Shown piece after piece: positions 1 through 12,186 of a stretch of 64,000 bases of DNA (position 1 is the first letter of the stretch; every line of letters starts with the position of its first letter). The position numbers and the translations under genes are program-made. Source of the DNA: Liolophura sinensis (lineage: Eukaryota > Mollusca > Polyplacophora > Chitonida > Chitonidae); the NCBI RefSeq assembly GCF_032854445.1, contig NC_088296.1:20451853-20515852 (forward strand), written 5' to 3'. Below the pieces are notes generated by a model. That model was not told the DNA's origin. It ran no database searches and worked only from the letters and a program-made list of their open reading frames with translations.

Positions 1-85
1 ATGGGTTTCCCCAAGGCTCTGTCCAGTTTCCACCCACAGTCGTATAAGTGAAATATTCTTGAGTATGGCGTAAATAAATAAATAG
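1..85 (+). mobile_element. SINE-A 3' fragment
   Basis: This is the tail half of the SINE-A family described at 42570, cut by the window edge. It keeps the GTATAAGTGAAATATTCTTG block and an AAATAAATAA-type end. Confidence 0.75.
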
Positions 86-224
86 ACCAAGAAATCAGTA
101 AATCTTAGAGCATGTTAATATGGATGCTTCCAGGCAAGGTTCCTGCACTCTTCAAACCTGAAGGTAGAAAAGTTATGGAAAGATTACTTGAGATAAATGT
201 ACCCTGTCCTTGAATTAAACAGCC

Positions 225-294
225 TGTGACATTTGCCATTTGGGTGGAATATTTTTGAGTACGGCATAAAACACTAATCAAATATATAGGTAAA
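225..294 (+). mobile_element. SINE-A tail, degenerate
   Basis: A diverged tail contains GAATATTTTTGAGTACGGC followed by an AAAACACTAATCAAAT end. The head is absent. Confidence 0.5.
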
Positions 295-1471
295 TACCTC
301 AGATGTTGCAAACGCCATTTTACAAAATCTTGTTGATCCATCAATAAGCTTAGTTATAAAGTGCAAATGGGTAGATACTCCCAAAAAAAAATATAGGGGA
401 CTTCCTAGCTTTTTTGGAGTATTTGTGCTTTAGAAGTGTGACTTCTTCCATCCATATAACTTACCATCACTGCATATTAAAAGATCTTTTGAGGTAGTAA
501 TTAAAGTCTTAAAATCTCCGTTCCTGACATTCCTGAGATGGCAGGGTTTCATACAGATATAAGATGACCCCTTCATTGGTGTGGTGAGCCCTAGTTCGAT
601 AGTGTACACTCAAAACCAGCCACAATAGCTGCACGTAGATATTGCTGTGGACTGAACTCCTTATTGGTTGTCAGTACTTCAGGAGGTGGAGCCACAGATA
701 CATCTTCGCTGCCGTGATTGAAGGCTACATTGAACACAACACAAACCTTTTTAGACTTGTTTTTTTGTTGGTTGCCATGGAAACATCACCCTTCAGGCTC
801 CAGGATTCTGACAGAAAATTGAAATGTTGTGAAAAAATTAATAAATAAAAAAGGAGGCTAACAGGATTATTTATTAAAAAAATAAAGAGATATAATGGAA
901 GGATTTTTTTTTTTATTGTTTTTTAATGGAATGCAGTGGTATTGGTGGCTGGTAAAATATACGAGTGTTATATTGCGAAGCTTCCAAGATATTGGTGATT
1001 TCATGGAAAAACGGGTTGGTGTTCGGAGAATCCTGTGTGTGACAGGGTATAGTCAACAACCCTTCCAGTTACATCGGTAGGGTTGCCAGGTGCTTGGAAA
1101 GGTACCATGTTTTTTAGTGTTGCCTCCTTCAGAAAGACTCTGGGAATCTCCAAAGTAATGAAAATAAGCAAAATTTAAAAAGAGACACGCAAATGTTTTT
1201 GCCTTTTGGCACTGAGCTTTGATTTCATTTTATCTTGAAATTGACTTCTTTTCAATTCAATAAGAACAATTGCAAATGACAAAAAATTGGATTTTTTCCG
1301 GTTTTTTAATATTTAATTAGCTGTTGCTTAATTTTTTCTTGTCCAAAGAAAAAAAAATAACACAAATAATTCTGGATATATGGCAAGTGACTGAAGACAT
1401 CGCCCAAGTAATATATTGTCCCACCTTCAGTGCAAACCACAAAACATCTGTTGAAAATCATCAGAAACCTC
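295..1471. other. Non-coding stretch, no gene seen
   Basis: AT-rich DNA with only short chance reading frames. The one noteworthy site is the RFX-type X-box listed at 771. Confidence 0.6.
771..784. promoter_or_regulatory. Possible RFX X-box
   Basis: GTTGCCATGGAAAC is an imperfect palindrome close to the X-box bound by RFX factors (GTNRCC, short spacer, RGYAAC). No promoter or transcript is visible nearby, so function is speculative. Confidence 0.25.
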
Positions 1472-2992
1472 AGAATCGGGTAAAATAGAAATTTTAAAAT
1501 AAAATAGAAAATTAGGGTAAAATACCCTAAATGACCATAGAAAAAAAAATCAGTGGAAGTCTCAGAATTCGGTATAATGGATCATCTCAGAATCTGGGAA
1601 AATTGGTCATCTCAGCATGCGGTAAAATGGGTCCCTAAATCACCATAGAAAAAATCAGTAAAAGTCTCAGAATGCGGTAAAATGGGTCCCTAAATGACTA
1701 TGGAAAAAATCAGTGGAAGTCTCAGAATTCGGTATAATGGATCATCTCAGAATCTGGGAAAATTGGTCATCTCAGCATGCGGTAAAATGGGTCCCTAAAT
1801 GACCATAGAAAAAATCAGTAAAAGTCTCAGAATGCGGTAAAATGGGTCCCTAAATGACTATGGAAAAAATCAGTGGAAGTCTCAGAATTCAGTATAATGG
1901 ATCATCTCAGAATCTGGGAAAATTGGTCATCTCAGCATGCGGTAAAATGGGTCCCTAAATGACCATAGAAAAAATCAGTAAAAGTCTCAGAATGCGGTAA
2001 AATGGGTCCCTAAATGACTATGGAAAAAATCAGTGGAAGTCTCAGAATCTGGGAAAATTGGTCATCTCAGCATGCGGTAAAATGGGTCCCTAAATCACCA
2101 TAGAAAAAATCAGTAAAAGTCTCAGAATGCGGTAAAATGGGTCCCTAAATGACTATGGAAAAAATCAGTGGAAGTCTCAGAATTCAGTATAATGGATTAT
2201 CTCAGAATGCGGTAAAATTGGTCATCTCAGAATGCGGTAAAATGGGTCCCTAAATGACCATAGAAAAAATCAGTAAAAGTCTCAGAATGCGGTAAAATGG
2301 GTCCCTAAATGACTATGGAAAAAATCAGTAGAAGTCTCAGAATCTGGGAAAATTGGTCATCTCAGCATGCGGTAAAATGGGTCCCTAAATGACCATAGAA
2401 AAAATCAGTAAAAGTCTCAGAATGCGGTAAAATGGGTCCCTAAATGACTATGGAAAAAATCAGTGGAAGTCTCAGAATCTGGGAAAATTGGTCATCTCAG
2501 CATGCGGTAAAATGGGTCCCTAAATCACCATAGAAAAAATCAGTAAAAGTCTCAGAATGCGGTAAAATGGGTCCCTAAATGACTATGGAAAAAATCAGTG
2601 GAAGTCTCAGAATTCAGTATAATGGATCATCTCAGAATGCGGTAAAATTGGTTATCTTAGAATGCGGTAAAATGGGTCCCTAAATGACCATAGAAAAAAA
2701 TCAGTAAAAGTCTCAGATTCCGGTAAAATGGGTCCCTAAATGACTATAGAAAAAATCAGTGGAAGTCTCAGAATTCGGTATAATGGATCATCTCAGAATG
2801 CAGTAAAATGTTTTCCCTAAATGACCATAGAAAAAATTAGTAAGTCTCAGAATGCGGTAAAATGGGTCCCTAAATGACTATAGAAAAAAATTAGTAAAAG
2901 TCTCAAAATGCGGTAAAGTGGGTCCCTAAATGACCATAGAAAAAATCAGTAAAAGTCTCAGAATGCGGTAAAATGGGTCCCTAAATGACCAT
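1472..2992. repeat. 55-bp satellite with 160-bp higher-order unit
   Basis: Tandem array of a 55-bp monomer starting CTCAGAATGCGGTAAAATGG and a 25-bp partial monomer starting CTCAGAATTCGGTATAATGG. Between 1561 and about 1900 the order 25+25+55+55 recurs exactly every 160 bp (starts 1561, 1721, 1881); later the order becomes irregular. The left edge is diverged. The right edge stops at an inverted monomer (see 2993). Confidence 0.9.
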
Positions 2993-3190
2993 GAATTTCG
3001 TTCATGACTAACTTTTTTTCTTTCCTGATTCTGAGAGTTTTATTGAGTTTAGAAAGGTGTTTTGAGGTTTGCTTGGAACATGAAATGATATTCTACTGGA
3101 AAATTGTAGATTTCAGCACCAAAAATTTTTTTTGTGACATTTATGTGTCTCCGAAAATACTTTGTGGGCAAAATTTTAGGTCATTTAAGG
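2993..3190 (+). repeat. Dispersed repeat R3 flanking the satellite
   Basis: Shares TTCATGACT, GATTCTGAGAG and TTGAGGTTTGCTTGGA-like blocks with 18598-18690. A looser match at 61130-61255 has AGATTTATTGATTTTAGAAAG and TTTCAACACTAAAAATTTT. The family is not identified. Confidence 0.5.
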
Positions 3191-3731
3191 TACCAGTTTA
3201 CCCAGTCACTGCCTGATTTCCTCCACCCATTAAACCCTGGTCCAGAATGAAAGGACTTTGGTATAGGAAGAGGAAGATGTAAACTGTTCATGGGGGGAAT
3301 AAGTACTGCAGAGTTTAAGTTGTTCAGGAAATCAGCTCTTGGCCTTGCATAGGAGATCGGCAGTAGAATAGTGGCAGAGGTTAAGAGATGTCGGGGGAGG
3401 TGAGTTGATAGTGAGATTGTGTTGTTGAGATTTTCAACATAGAAGACTAGCTCATTGATGCAGGTTTTAAATTTTGCATCAGTTCTGTATGAAAATCTAA
3501 TTTAATCCCGTTTGATGTTAACGGACAACATCGAGAAGAAAAAACATTGAGCAATAATTAAAATAATTATTTGTTACGGTGAGATCCAGTAAAATATTTC
3601 CACAAATTTATCAACTTTATACCAAGGCTGGAGGTGCACCCCAGGCAATATGATTTCCTGGTGTTCGTATAAAACTGTCCATCATCGTGGAAAGGGGAAA
3701 AATTTGTGAGCGTAGTGTCAAACCGGAACAG
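3191..3731. other. Non-coding stretch, nothing recognised
   Basis: No exon, RNA gene or repeat was recognised. Confidence 0.5.
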
Positions 3732-3897
3732 CCAGTTCAAGCTGAGCCCATGCATGTGTTGACACCAGCTTCCTCTCTGGCGATAGAGCAGGAAAGTCTT
3801 GTAGCAACCTGCCAATGGCCAGTGCTGGTTTCCTTCCACCCTAATGCTGGCCTCGTCATATGGGTGAAATATATTCTTGAGTACGGCCTAAAAAGTA
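3732..3897 (+). mobile_element. SINE-A, degenerate
   Basis: Contains diverged versions of the body and tail of SINE-A, including GCAACCTGCCAATGG and TTCTTGAGTACGGCC. The pol III head is eroded. Confidence 0.6.
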
Positions 3898-4377
3898 CAT
3901 GTACAGGCAGATTTTTCTACTGACAACAACTTTGAAATTGACAGAGAGGTTTAAAGTTCATCATGCTGACTGCATTCAAGTAGGACACTTGAACTTCCTG
4001 CCTTGCTAGTATAATTTTTTTTATTTATTTCATTGGTGTTTTTATGCCTTACTGAAGACTGTTCCATGCTGATAAGTCTTTACAGGTGTAAAGTTTACCA
4101 AATGTAACCGGTTAATTCACTCGTCGTTTATGATGGCAAATACCTTTCCAGAAAAAAGAAAAATCGAAACAGCCTGGACTGTGATGCCTATTAAAATTTA
4201 AGGATTTCTTTAAAAAATGATGCCCTTAAAGTCCTTAAAAATGATGCTGAACATTTGATGTATTTGACTTTATGGTCTACTTTTTGCTGTCTAAAAACTA
4301 GTGTGTACAAGTGATACATGGTGTTGTGACTAACACGCATATCCACATAATCTTGTGTACCAGCAGTACCCAAATTG
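3898..4377. other. Non-coding stretch, nothing recognised
   Basis: No gene was seen. From about 4330 the sequence starts to resemble degenerate copies of the 44-bp array that follows. Confidence 0.5.
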
Positions 4378-5215
4378 TGTAATTCATGTGCCACATCCAC
4401 AGTGAGTGTGTACCGCTGATACATAGTTCATGTGCTACATCCACAGTGAGTGTGTACCGCTGATACACAATTCATGTGCCACATCCACAGTGAGTGTGTA
4501 CCGCTGATACACAATTCATGTGCCACATCCACAGTGAGTGTGTACCGCTGATACACAATTCATGTGCCACATCCATAGTGAGTGTGTATCGCTGATACAC
4601 AATTCATGTGCCACATCCACAGTGAGTGTGTACCGCTGATACACAATTCATGTGCTACATCCACAGTGAGTGTGTACCACTGATACACAATTCACATGCC
4701 ACATCCACAGTGAGTGTGTACCGCTGATACACAATTCATGTGCTACATCCACAGTGAGTGTGTACCGCTGATACACAATTCATGTGCCACATCCACAGTG
4801 AGTGTGTACCGCTGATACATAGTTCATGTGCTACATCCACAGTGAGTGTGTACCGCTGATACACAATTCATGTGCCACATCCACAGTGAGTGTGTACCAC
4901 TGATACACAATTCATGTGCCACATCCACAGTGAGTGTGTATCGCTGATACACAATTCATGTGCCACATCCACAGTGAGTGTGTACCGCTGATACACAATT
5001 CATGTGCTACATCCACAGTGAGTGTGTACCACTGATACACAATTCACATGCCACATCCACAGTGAGTGTGTACCGCTGATACACAATTCATGTGCTACAT
5101 CCACAGTGAGTGTGTACCGCTGATACTCAATTCATGTGCCACATCCACAGTGAGTGTGTACCTCTGATACACAATTCATATGCCACATTCCCTGTGCGTG
5201 TGTACCGCTGATACA
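4378..5215. repeat. 44-bp tandem array
   Basis: About 19 copies of a 44-bp unit containing CACATCCACAGTGAGTGTGT and CGCTGATACACAATTCATG. Variants (CTACATCC or CCACATCC, ACCGC or ACCAC) recur in order: a marker variant at 4691 returns at 5043, exactly 352 bp or eight units later. Confidence 0.95.
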
Positions 5216-7549
5216 CAAGCGTCTGTGGATGTGCATATTTGTTCACAATCGTTTTTAATGGGTAAAAACATACGAACTTTGTAGCACTTGAATATATAAA
5301 GTTAATTTGTTTTGTTAAATCCAATGATCAGTTTATCCATATTTAGAAAATCTTTTTCATCAGCGCATATTCAAAATTGTTTGACATTTCACTCATTATT
5401 TGATTTTGGGGTCCACTTGTTAAAAAGGATAAAGCTTGGAAGAATTGAATATATTGAGTTTGTTTTCTTATATCAAACGATCAATTAACCTGTATTTATG
5501 GTTTGATAATCTTGACGTATTCAAACTTAAAAATGCTGCCTTTGATGGGTTAATTAATACACTTACTTTGTATTTTCCATTTGTTTTGGGTTCAGGTAAA
5601 CGACTTTATTTTAAAACAATTTAATATAAAATTTAATTGAAAACAAGGATTTAAAACAATTTGCATGGGGCGTAATTGTCCGTATTAATTGTAGTTCGGT
5701 TTACATGTGGGTTAATTAAATGCCTGAAAGTTATAAAACTGTTTTGTAAAAAAAAACAGTCCATGAGCTAACAAAATCAGTTCAGTAGTGAAGTGTATGA
5801 ATATATTAACAATAATTGACTGCTGACAAATTAAATGCATGAATCATAACTTGTATATTACAGTAAATAACCCAAAATTTCGCCGCAAAAATTGTATTTT
5901 TTTTACAGACCAATAAATGTCACAGAAATATTACTTTTGGTGGTGAAACCCCAGGCTTTCCCCATTAGGACATTATCTTATTTTGTGAAAAAATAAGGAA
6001 TACGCTTTCCTAAGACCAGTAGAACTCTCAGAATGGGGGGACAGTGGGTAACTTGATGAGGGGCGAAATTTTGGGACTTTTACTGTGTGCCTAGAGTATG
6101 GAAATCTTAGTTCCGGTGGGAACAGACTGGAAGGATGTATTTATTTGGTATGGTTTTTTTTTAATTCAATTAGATATGAATTATATACATGATGAGGGAT
6201 GATATACCAGGAATCGTCGGCTAGAGGGAAGGGACATTCAACCAGTACAAAGCTTGATCAAGATTTTATCACTTGCCAAGTGAACAGCCTAGATCAGATT
6301 AACAAATGCACAGTCAAGAGTAAGGAAATATCACTAGTGATAAAGGCATTAAAAGACACATTTACTTGTTATACAGTTGTATTACATTTTGGATACAAAT
6401 GATTTCTTATATTGAAACAATTTAATACACTGTATGTTGTATGGTCAGTTATATGCAAGAAGAGAGGGTAGTGATTAGAAATCATAAGAAGGTATAAAGA
6501 TAGGAATTTTGCATTTGCATTTCGACGGGAATCCAATTCTCACCTTGATTCCCGTAAACCAAACTTATGGGTATCTACTGGGATTATCAAAAAAATAATT
6601 TTTAAAATGACCAATTGTTCCCAAATTTCCAATTCATAACTGTTCCTCTTCTCAATAAATGGATGTATGATCATAAACATGTCCATAATGTATTTTGTTC
6701 AACTTTTTACACGTTATTTCGTACGGGCGTTGTTGTTGTTTGCCATGAGAACTTTCAAAACCTAAAGTTTTGAAACTTCTTTACTTTCCTTTCACTTTTA
6801 ATGGAGTTTTGGAACTAAAGGAAAGATTTTATTGTGGCATGCTACTTTCAAATGTCACAGCAATGTAACATATCCGTTACAAATGTCAGCATCTCAGTCA
6901 GCTACAGCTGACTTCTGTAGCTGAAAGCTGTGGCCTAAGGATGGTTTATATTTTACTAATAGGGCCTGTGCGAGGATCTCTGGTCCCCCAACATCTTACC
7001 CAATATTAAAAGTTCACAGCTGATTTCTTGGTATCTGAACTTCTTAAAAAAAAAAAAAAAATTAAAATTGTTCATGTCAGGGGTAACTGGAAATTAAACA
7101 AAGATAATAATAAACCATAGACTAGTATATCAGATCAGTCCACAGTGTTAAAACCTTATTGGCGTAGTTCTTTTCTCTGTTGTGAAGCTGGGACCTTCAG
7201 AAAGTGGGGAAAGGCCAAGTTAATCGGCCCTGCTGGCCTTTTGATTTGTGGAGCTTACTTCTACCCCTGTATGATGACATTTATGTTACCCCTGGAATTC
7301 CCCCCAAACTGTTTGATTTTTATATAACGCATATTAAAACTTGGAGCAACTGCATACTTTGTGGTATTAGATTTGACCTAGATTCTGGTGGATTCCCACA
7401 AAGCAGACCTACGGGAATACATTAAGATTCTGGTAAAGAATTAAGAAAACAAAGGCCTGGGACAAAACTGTTATTTACTGACTCCTTAACCTTTTTTTAT
7501 ATGAAATGGTATAACTGTCAGTGGAATTGATGCACGTACATGAGGACAA
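5216..7549. other. Non-coding stretch, no gene seen
   Basis: AT-rich sequence with only short chance frames. The only structures seen are the small inverted repeat at 6898 and a short A tract near 7047. Confidence 0.6.
6898..6924. repeat. Short perfect inverted repeat
   Basis: TCAGCTACAG and CTGTAGCTGA form a perfect 10-bp stem around a 7-nt loop. Too short to assign a function. Confidence 0.6.
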
Positions 7550-7622
7550 TCGTCCAATTTCAGGGCTTCACAAAACACATTACTAGTATTTTATTAGTCT
7601 ACACAGAATGGTGCCCGGCAGA
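7550..7622 (+). repeat. Dispersed repeat R1, partial copy
   Basis: Shares a CAGGGCTTCACAA-type core with the longer R1 copies at 10071 and 19381. Confidence 0.4.
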
Positions 7623-7744
7623 GTATGCTTATAGCTATACCAAAGGCTTTGATAATGGTACTTGCCACTGGCGTGCTTGGCACAAGGAAGCAGGACGGAT
7701 TGGCTCAGTGTCAGTATAAAGTGAAGTTTATGTGTGTTTTGGCA

Positions 7745-8192
7745 GTATAAGTACTAGTTAGCAGTACTAGTTAGCAGTACTAGTACAGATCAGCAGTACA
7801 GGTTCACATCAGCAGTACATCCACAGGTCAGCAGAACATGCACAGGTCAGCGGCACAATATCACATCAGCAGTACAATTATAAGTCACAGTTGGTGCACA
7901 GGTCAGCGGTTGATGCACAGGGCAGCAGTTCATGCACAGGGCAGCAGTACAAGTACAGGTCAGCGGTACATGCACAGGCCAGCGGTACATGCACAGGTCA
8001 GCTGTACATGCACAGGCCAGCGGTACATGCACAGGCCAGCGGTACATGCACATGGCAGCGGTACATGCACAGGTCAGTGGTACATGCACAGGCCAGCGGT
8101 ACATGCACAGGTCAGTGGTACATGCACAGGTCAGCAGTACATGCACAGGTCAGCAGTACAAGTTCACATCAGCAGTACAAGCACAGGGTTAG
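7745..8192. repeat. 19-bp minisatellite
   Basis: Tandem copies of a 19-bp unit (AGCGGTACATGCACAGGTC) spaced 7981, 8000, 8019 and so on, more diverged on the left. No unit has a stop in any forward frame, so all three frames stay open for 80-130 codons. That follows from the repeat and is not evidence of a gene. Confidence 0.95.
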
Positions 8193-8764
8193 AGATGTCT
8201 AGTGATAAGGGGAAGGTAAATCTTTGAATGAATGAACTGATCTGTCTTTCTCTCGGAAGAAATGTGGGGGCGGAAAAGGTAGGTAAGGAAATAGGTATCT
8301 GAACTATACACTGAACACCTCACTGCCACAGTGTCACAACCATTGGCTTTAATCCACCCTCACCCCTCCCCCCCCCCCCAACCTTTTCCCAGACCTCAAC
8401 ACCTATTCCTATTGTAACTTGTGTTAAAATGACAGATAACCTGAGCCTCTAATAAAGAAACAAGACTACTCTCCGTGGGTAGATCAAGTAGACTCCTGTG
8501 ACACATGCAGCGTTCAAATATTTGCAAAATGGAGAATAATATGGTGAAGTGACAGCGAGTTATTGGAATGTTTACTGCCTCAGAGCTGTCAGGAATGCTA
8601 TGCGAGGCTCTAGTGGAGGGGGGCCCCAGCACATGGATATTTACAGTTTCGTGATGCATGATGATAATATTCAAATTCAAAAAGCAGCTTTCAGAGATTA
8701 ATGGTATGGAGTTAGTATACCATGCTAAGAGAGAAAATGCAAGGAATTTTGAAAATAGCAATGG
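8193..8764. other. Non-coding stretch, nothing recognised
   Basis: Contains a C-rich tract near 8366. No gene was recognised. Confidence 0.5.
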
Positions 8765-9190
8765 CGATTTCATATACCCACACGGGGTATGTCCTATTTC
8801 ATGTACCCACGAGGGGCATTTCATATATCCACACGGTATTTCATGTATTCATGTGGGGCACTTCATGTACCCACACACGGGGGGGTTCATGTACTCATGC
8901 AAGGCATTTCATATTCCCACATGGGGTATTTTATATTTCATGTACCCACGTGGGGCATTCCATGTACCCACACAGGGTATTTCATATACCCTCATAGGGT
9001 ATTTCGTATTTCATGTATTCGTACGGGGCATTTCATGTACCCACACGGGGTGTTTCATGTACCCATGCAGAGCATTTCATATTCCCACATGGGGTATTTT
9101 ATACTTCATGTACCCACGCCGGGCGTTTCATATAGCCACCCGGTACTTCATATACCCACTCGGGGTATTTCATATTTCGTGTACACATGT
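8765..9190. repeat. About 22-bp minisatellite
   Basis: Irregular tandem copies of a unit of about 22 bp (TTTCATGTACCCACACGGGG) with occasional 10-15 bp inserts such as TATTTTATATTTCA. All three forward frames are open across it because the unit lacks stops. Confidence 0.9.
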
Positions 9191-9429
9191 GACACTGTCT
9201 TTGATAAATATTTTACAAATTTATTGTTTCATATTGAGAAGGGTATGTGTAGAGATGTATATCCTTCTCAGCATACAAATAACTTACTCTGTTCAGTCTG
9301 AATCAATGCTTTGTTAAAATGTGTTGATCTGATTTTATATTTATAATTATATTTGTCATTTCCAGGAATTAGCCATCAGAATAAAAGCTAAAAACAAATT
9401 ATTATGCTCTATCACCATAGACATGAAGG

Positions 9430-9905
9430 AAAATATTCCCATGTTTGCAACTGTAGCTTTCAGTTCTGTAGGTTTGCCAGCTACCTATATTCCCATGTTT
9501 GCAACTGTAGGTTTGCCAGCTACCTATATTCCCATGTTTGCTACTGTAGCTTTCAGTTCTGTAGGTTTGCCAGCTACCTAAATTCCCATGTTTGCAACTG
9601 TAGCTTTCTGTTCTGTAGGTTTGCCAGCTACCTATATTCCCATGTTTGCAACTGTAGCTTTCAGTTCTGTAGGTTTGCCAGCTGCCTAAATTCCCATGTT
9701 TGCAACTGTAGCTTTCAGTTCTGTAGGTTTGCCAGCTGCCTAAATTCCCATGTTTGCAACTGTAGCTTTCAGTTCTGTAGGTTTGCCAGCTGCCTATATT
9801 CCCATGTTTGCAACTGTAGGTTTCAGTTCTGTAGGTTTGCCAGCTGCCTATATTCCCATGTTTGCAACTGTAGCTTTCAGTTCTGTAGGTTTGCCAGCTG
9901 CCTAC
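9430..9905. repeat. 54-bp tandem array
   Basis: About nine copies of a 54-bp (18-codon) unit beginning TTCCCATGTTTGCAACTGTA. The second copy lacks 15 bp, an in-frame loss. The + strand frame from 9404 to 9925 stays open and would read a cysteine-rich 18-residue repeat. No splice or start context supports translation. Confidence 0.9.
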
Positions 9906-12093
9906 GTTTACTTGTATGTTTTTAGAGTTCAGGTACAGTTTGCTGTATTAAGGATCCCTAATACTCTTGTACAGGTTTATATTTCACCTTTATTATTCTG
10001 TGGCATACATTTTCATGTTATATTACCTATTACCACAATTCTTTAACCTTTTAATGAAACTTTTTCAATGAAAGTGCAACTTTCAGTGCAATTTATGTGC
10101 ATTTTTAGTTTGATTTTGGAGACAAAACTGCATTTGTTGGATTGGCCAATTGCAGAGCTTCACGAAAAGTATAATTTCATCTGTCTACGCCTATTATTAT
10201 CTTCAGGATATGGTTGAATGCACTTTGTAAACATGCGAAAAGTTGGAAGAATTGCAGTATAGCCATAGGTCTGAGCTATACTACTGGCAGTCTGCATATC
10301 ATCCACCCTGGTGTTCTTTGTTCTTTGGAAAATATTAAATAAATTCTATAAACATACATTTCGTACGTTGATTTGTATCAGTATACAAATGTAAATTGTA
10401 GCAAAGCAGTATTCATCATTCAGTAGAGAAGGTTATGTATCATGAAATTCAGGTATATAAAAGCTCAGTGTCAGTCCATTTTTTTTTTTTTTTCGCTCCC
10501 AAAATTCCATGAAAAGTGCTTGTGGCGTATGACCGTATTTTTTTGACAAGGCTGAGTGGTTCATTTATTATTCAGTTATTCACCTTTGACACACCGTTGG
10601 ATTTTGTAAACAGTTATGTTCTTCATTACTCTCTTGGGGAGTGGCGGGGTGGGGGGGGGGGGGGTGGAGTATGTTTTCATTGTTGCCAGATATTTTAACT
10701 GTCCATGGAGATGTCTTGCTAGCTAGTGTGACCCTACTCAGTTCAAATAGTTCACACCCCTTTGTTTAGCATATCTCCCTTGTTATGTGTCAGGAATCGC
10801 TTCCCCCCTTCCTGAGCCTCCTGACCTGATTTCTGTGTTGGTTAGCAGGGACTATTTTCAGTGCTGGCCCCGGTTGACCTGGCCTAAGAGAAGCAAACAG
10901 AGGCCAGGCGAGGGAAAGTAGTCCTACCTCCCCCCATCTCCCCTGAATCCCACACAAAATAGTCCCCCTTTTACAGCAGCAAGGGTTAATCTGGTTTAAA
11001 GATTTTGGGAAAACTGATCTAGATATCGGTGCTGTCAGATTCATCTGCCATAGTTGAGTTACCTCCAGCGTAAAACGGAGACCTTGACGAGGAAAATGGG
11101 TGAGCAACCAGGGCAGGGGCTTTGCCCTGGATTGCCTGCCTGAAGGGAATGAGGAAAATCATGGCAGAGCTGAACGGCTTTCTGTGAAAGCTGTCCCCCT
11201 CCCTCAGAGCCTCCCCCCCCCTCACCCCACTCCCTCTACCCCAACAACCCTCTGACTTATCCTCCCTCGCATATTCGCCTCTGGCCTCTGTGGCTATGAT
11301 ATGCCACAAACCAAAAACGACTCTAAACGACTCGCTCACATATTTTCCTCCTTAGCTAACCTCGCTTTACCTCCATCTTCGGAGGCCAGAAGAAAAAAAA
11401 TATAGTAAATAAACAATGGACCTACTTTCTTTAATGCCCAGGTATTTCCTCCATTAGAGCTGTTAAGTGTTAAAGCTATGGTTGTGCATGATCAGGAGAG
11501 CTGTGTATAAAGAGAGATCCCTTGTAATGGTCAGATCAAAGCACTTAGCTAGTGGTTGTTCTGGCTATTCCATTGATCACGCATCCCCCATGATTTGGAG
11601 GAAGGATTGGGGGGGGGGGCTGCAGGGAGTAATTGCTGGAGGAGATAAAATTCCTTTTTAAATCCGCATCATTTTGAAATGTGGCGATGTATGGTGAGAA
11701 AGAGACATGGGATATGGACAGGATTTGCATTGAGGCTATGGGATTAGGAACTACGCAAAGGTTTCACAGTTTAATATTTGCCTGAATACTTGAACAATTC
11801 TGACTGTGATTAAATTACTCATTTAACTGGATTCACAGAGGTTTTATTCGTCTCAGAAAAGTAGTTTAGGGTTTGGGAGGTGAGGTGATATGCTGCTGAA
11901 ACAATACGTGTTTCTGCATCAAAAGTAATATTGTTATGACCTTTATTTGCTTCTAAAAATGAACTTTTTGGGGCAAGTGTTTAGGGTCATATTGCCCTAG
12001 AGGATATATTGTAACAACCAGATGAAAGCCTTAGTTAGCTCTTCTGGATCATTTTATGTGCGTGTATGTTAAATGTGATCAAAAAACAGCTTT
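9906..12093. other. Non-coding stretch; GC-richer block at 10790-11340
   Basis: Apart from repeat R1 at 10071 and a G tract near 10650, the block at 10790-11340 stands out as C/G-rich with several C-runs. No recognisable protein is encoded on either strand. Confidence 0.45.
10071..10192 (+). repeat. Dispersed repeat R1
   Basis: Matches the reverse complement of 19381-19494 over about 115 bp, sharing GCAACTTTCAGTGC, GAGACAAAAC and a GGATYGGCCARTT core. The family is unknown. Confidence 0.65.
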
Positions 12094-12186
12094 CGACCGA
12101 CCCCCTATAGCATAGGTGGTAGAGCCTCCGCTTTGGGAGCGGTAGATCCAGGGTCAATCCTGGGTCGGGTCACACCTAAGACAATA
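12094..12186 (+). mobile_element. SINE-B head (tRNA-Pro-like)
   Basis: A tRNA-like head: D-arm/A-box TAGCATAGGTGGTAGAGC, an anticodon stem CCGC/GCGG around TTTGGGA (anticodon TGG, proline), and a T-arm with CCAGG/CCTGG and GGTCAATCC as B-box. Other copies in the window continue into a shared body. The acceptor stem is imperfect and no mature tRNA is implied. Confidence 0.65.

Noticed and set aside
10790-11339. Overlapping reverse-strand frames of 105-106 codons
   Set aside because: Low-complexity C/G-rich sequence, no domain and no splice partners.
12094-12170. Functional tRNA-Pro gene
   Set aside because: The acceptor stem is imperfect and the same head is joined to a SINE body in other copies.
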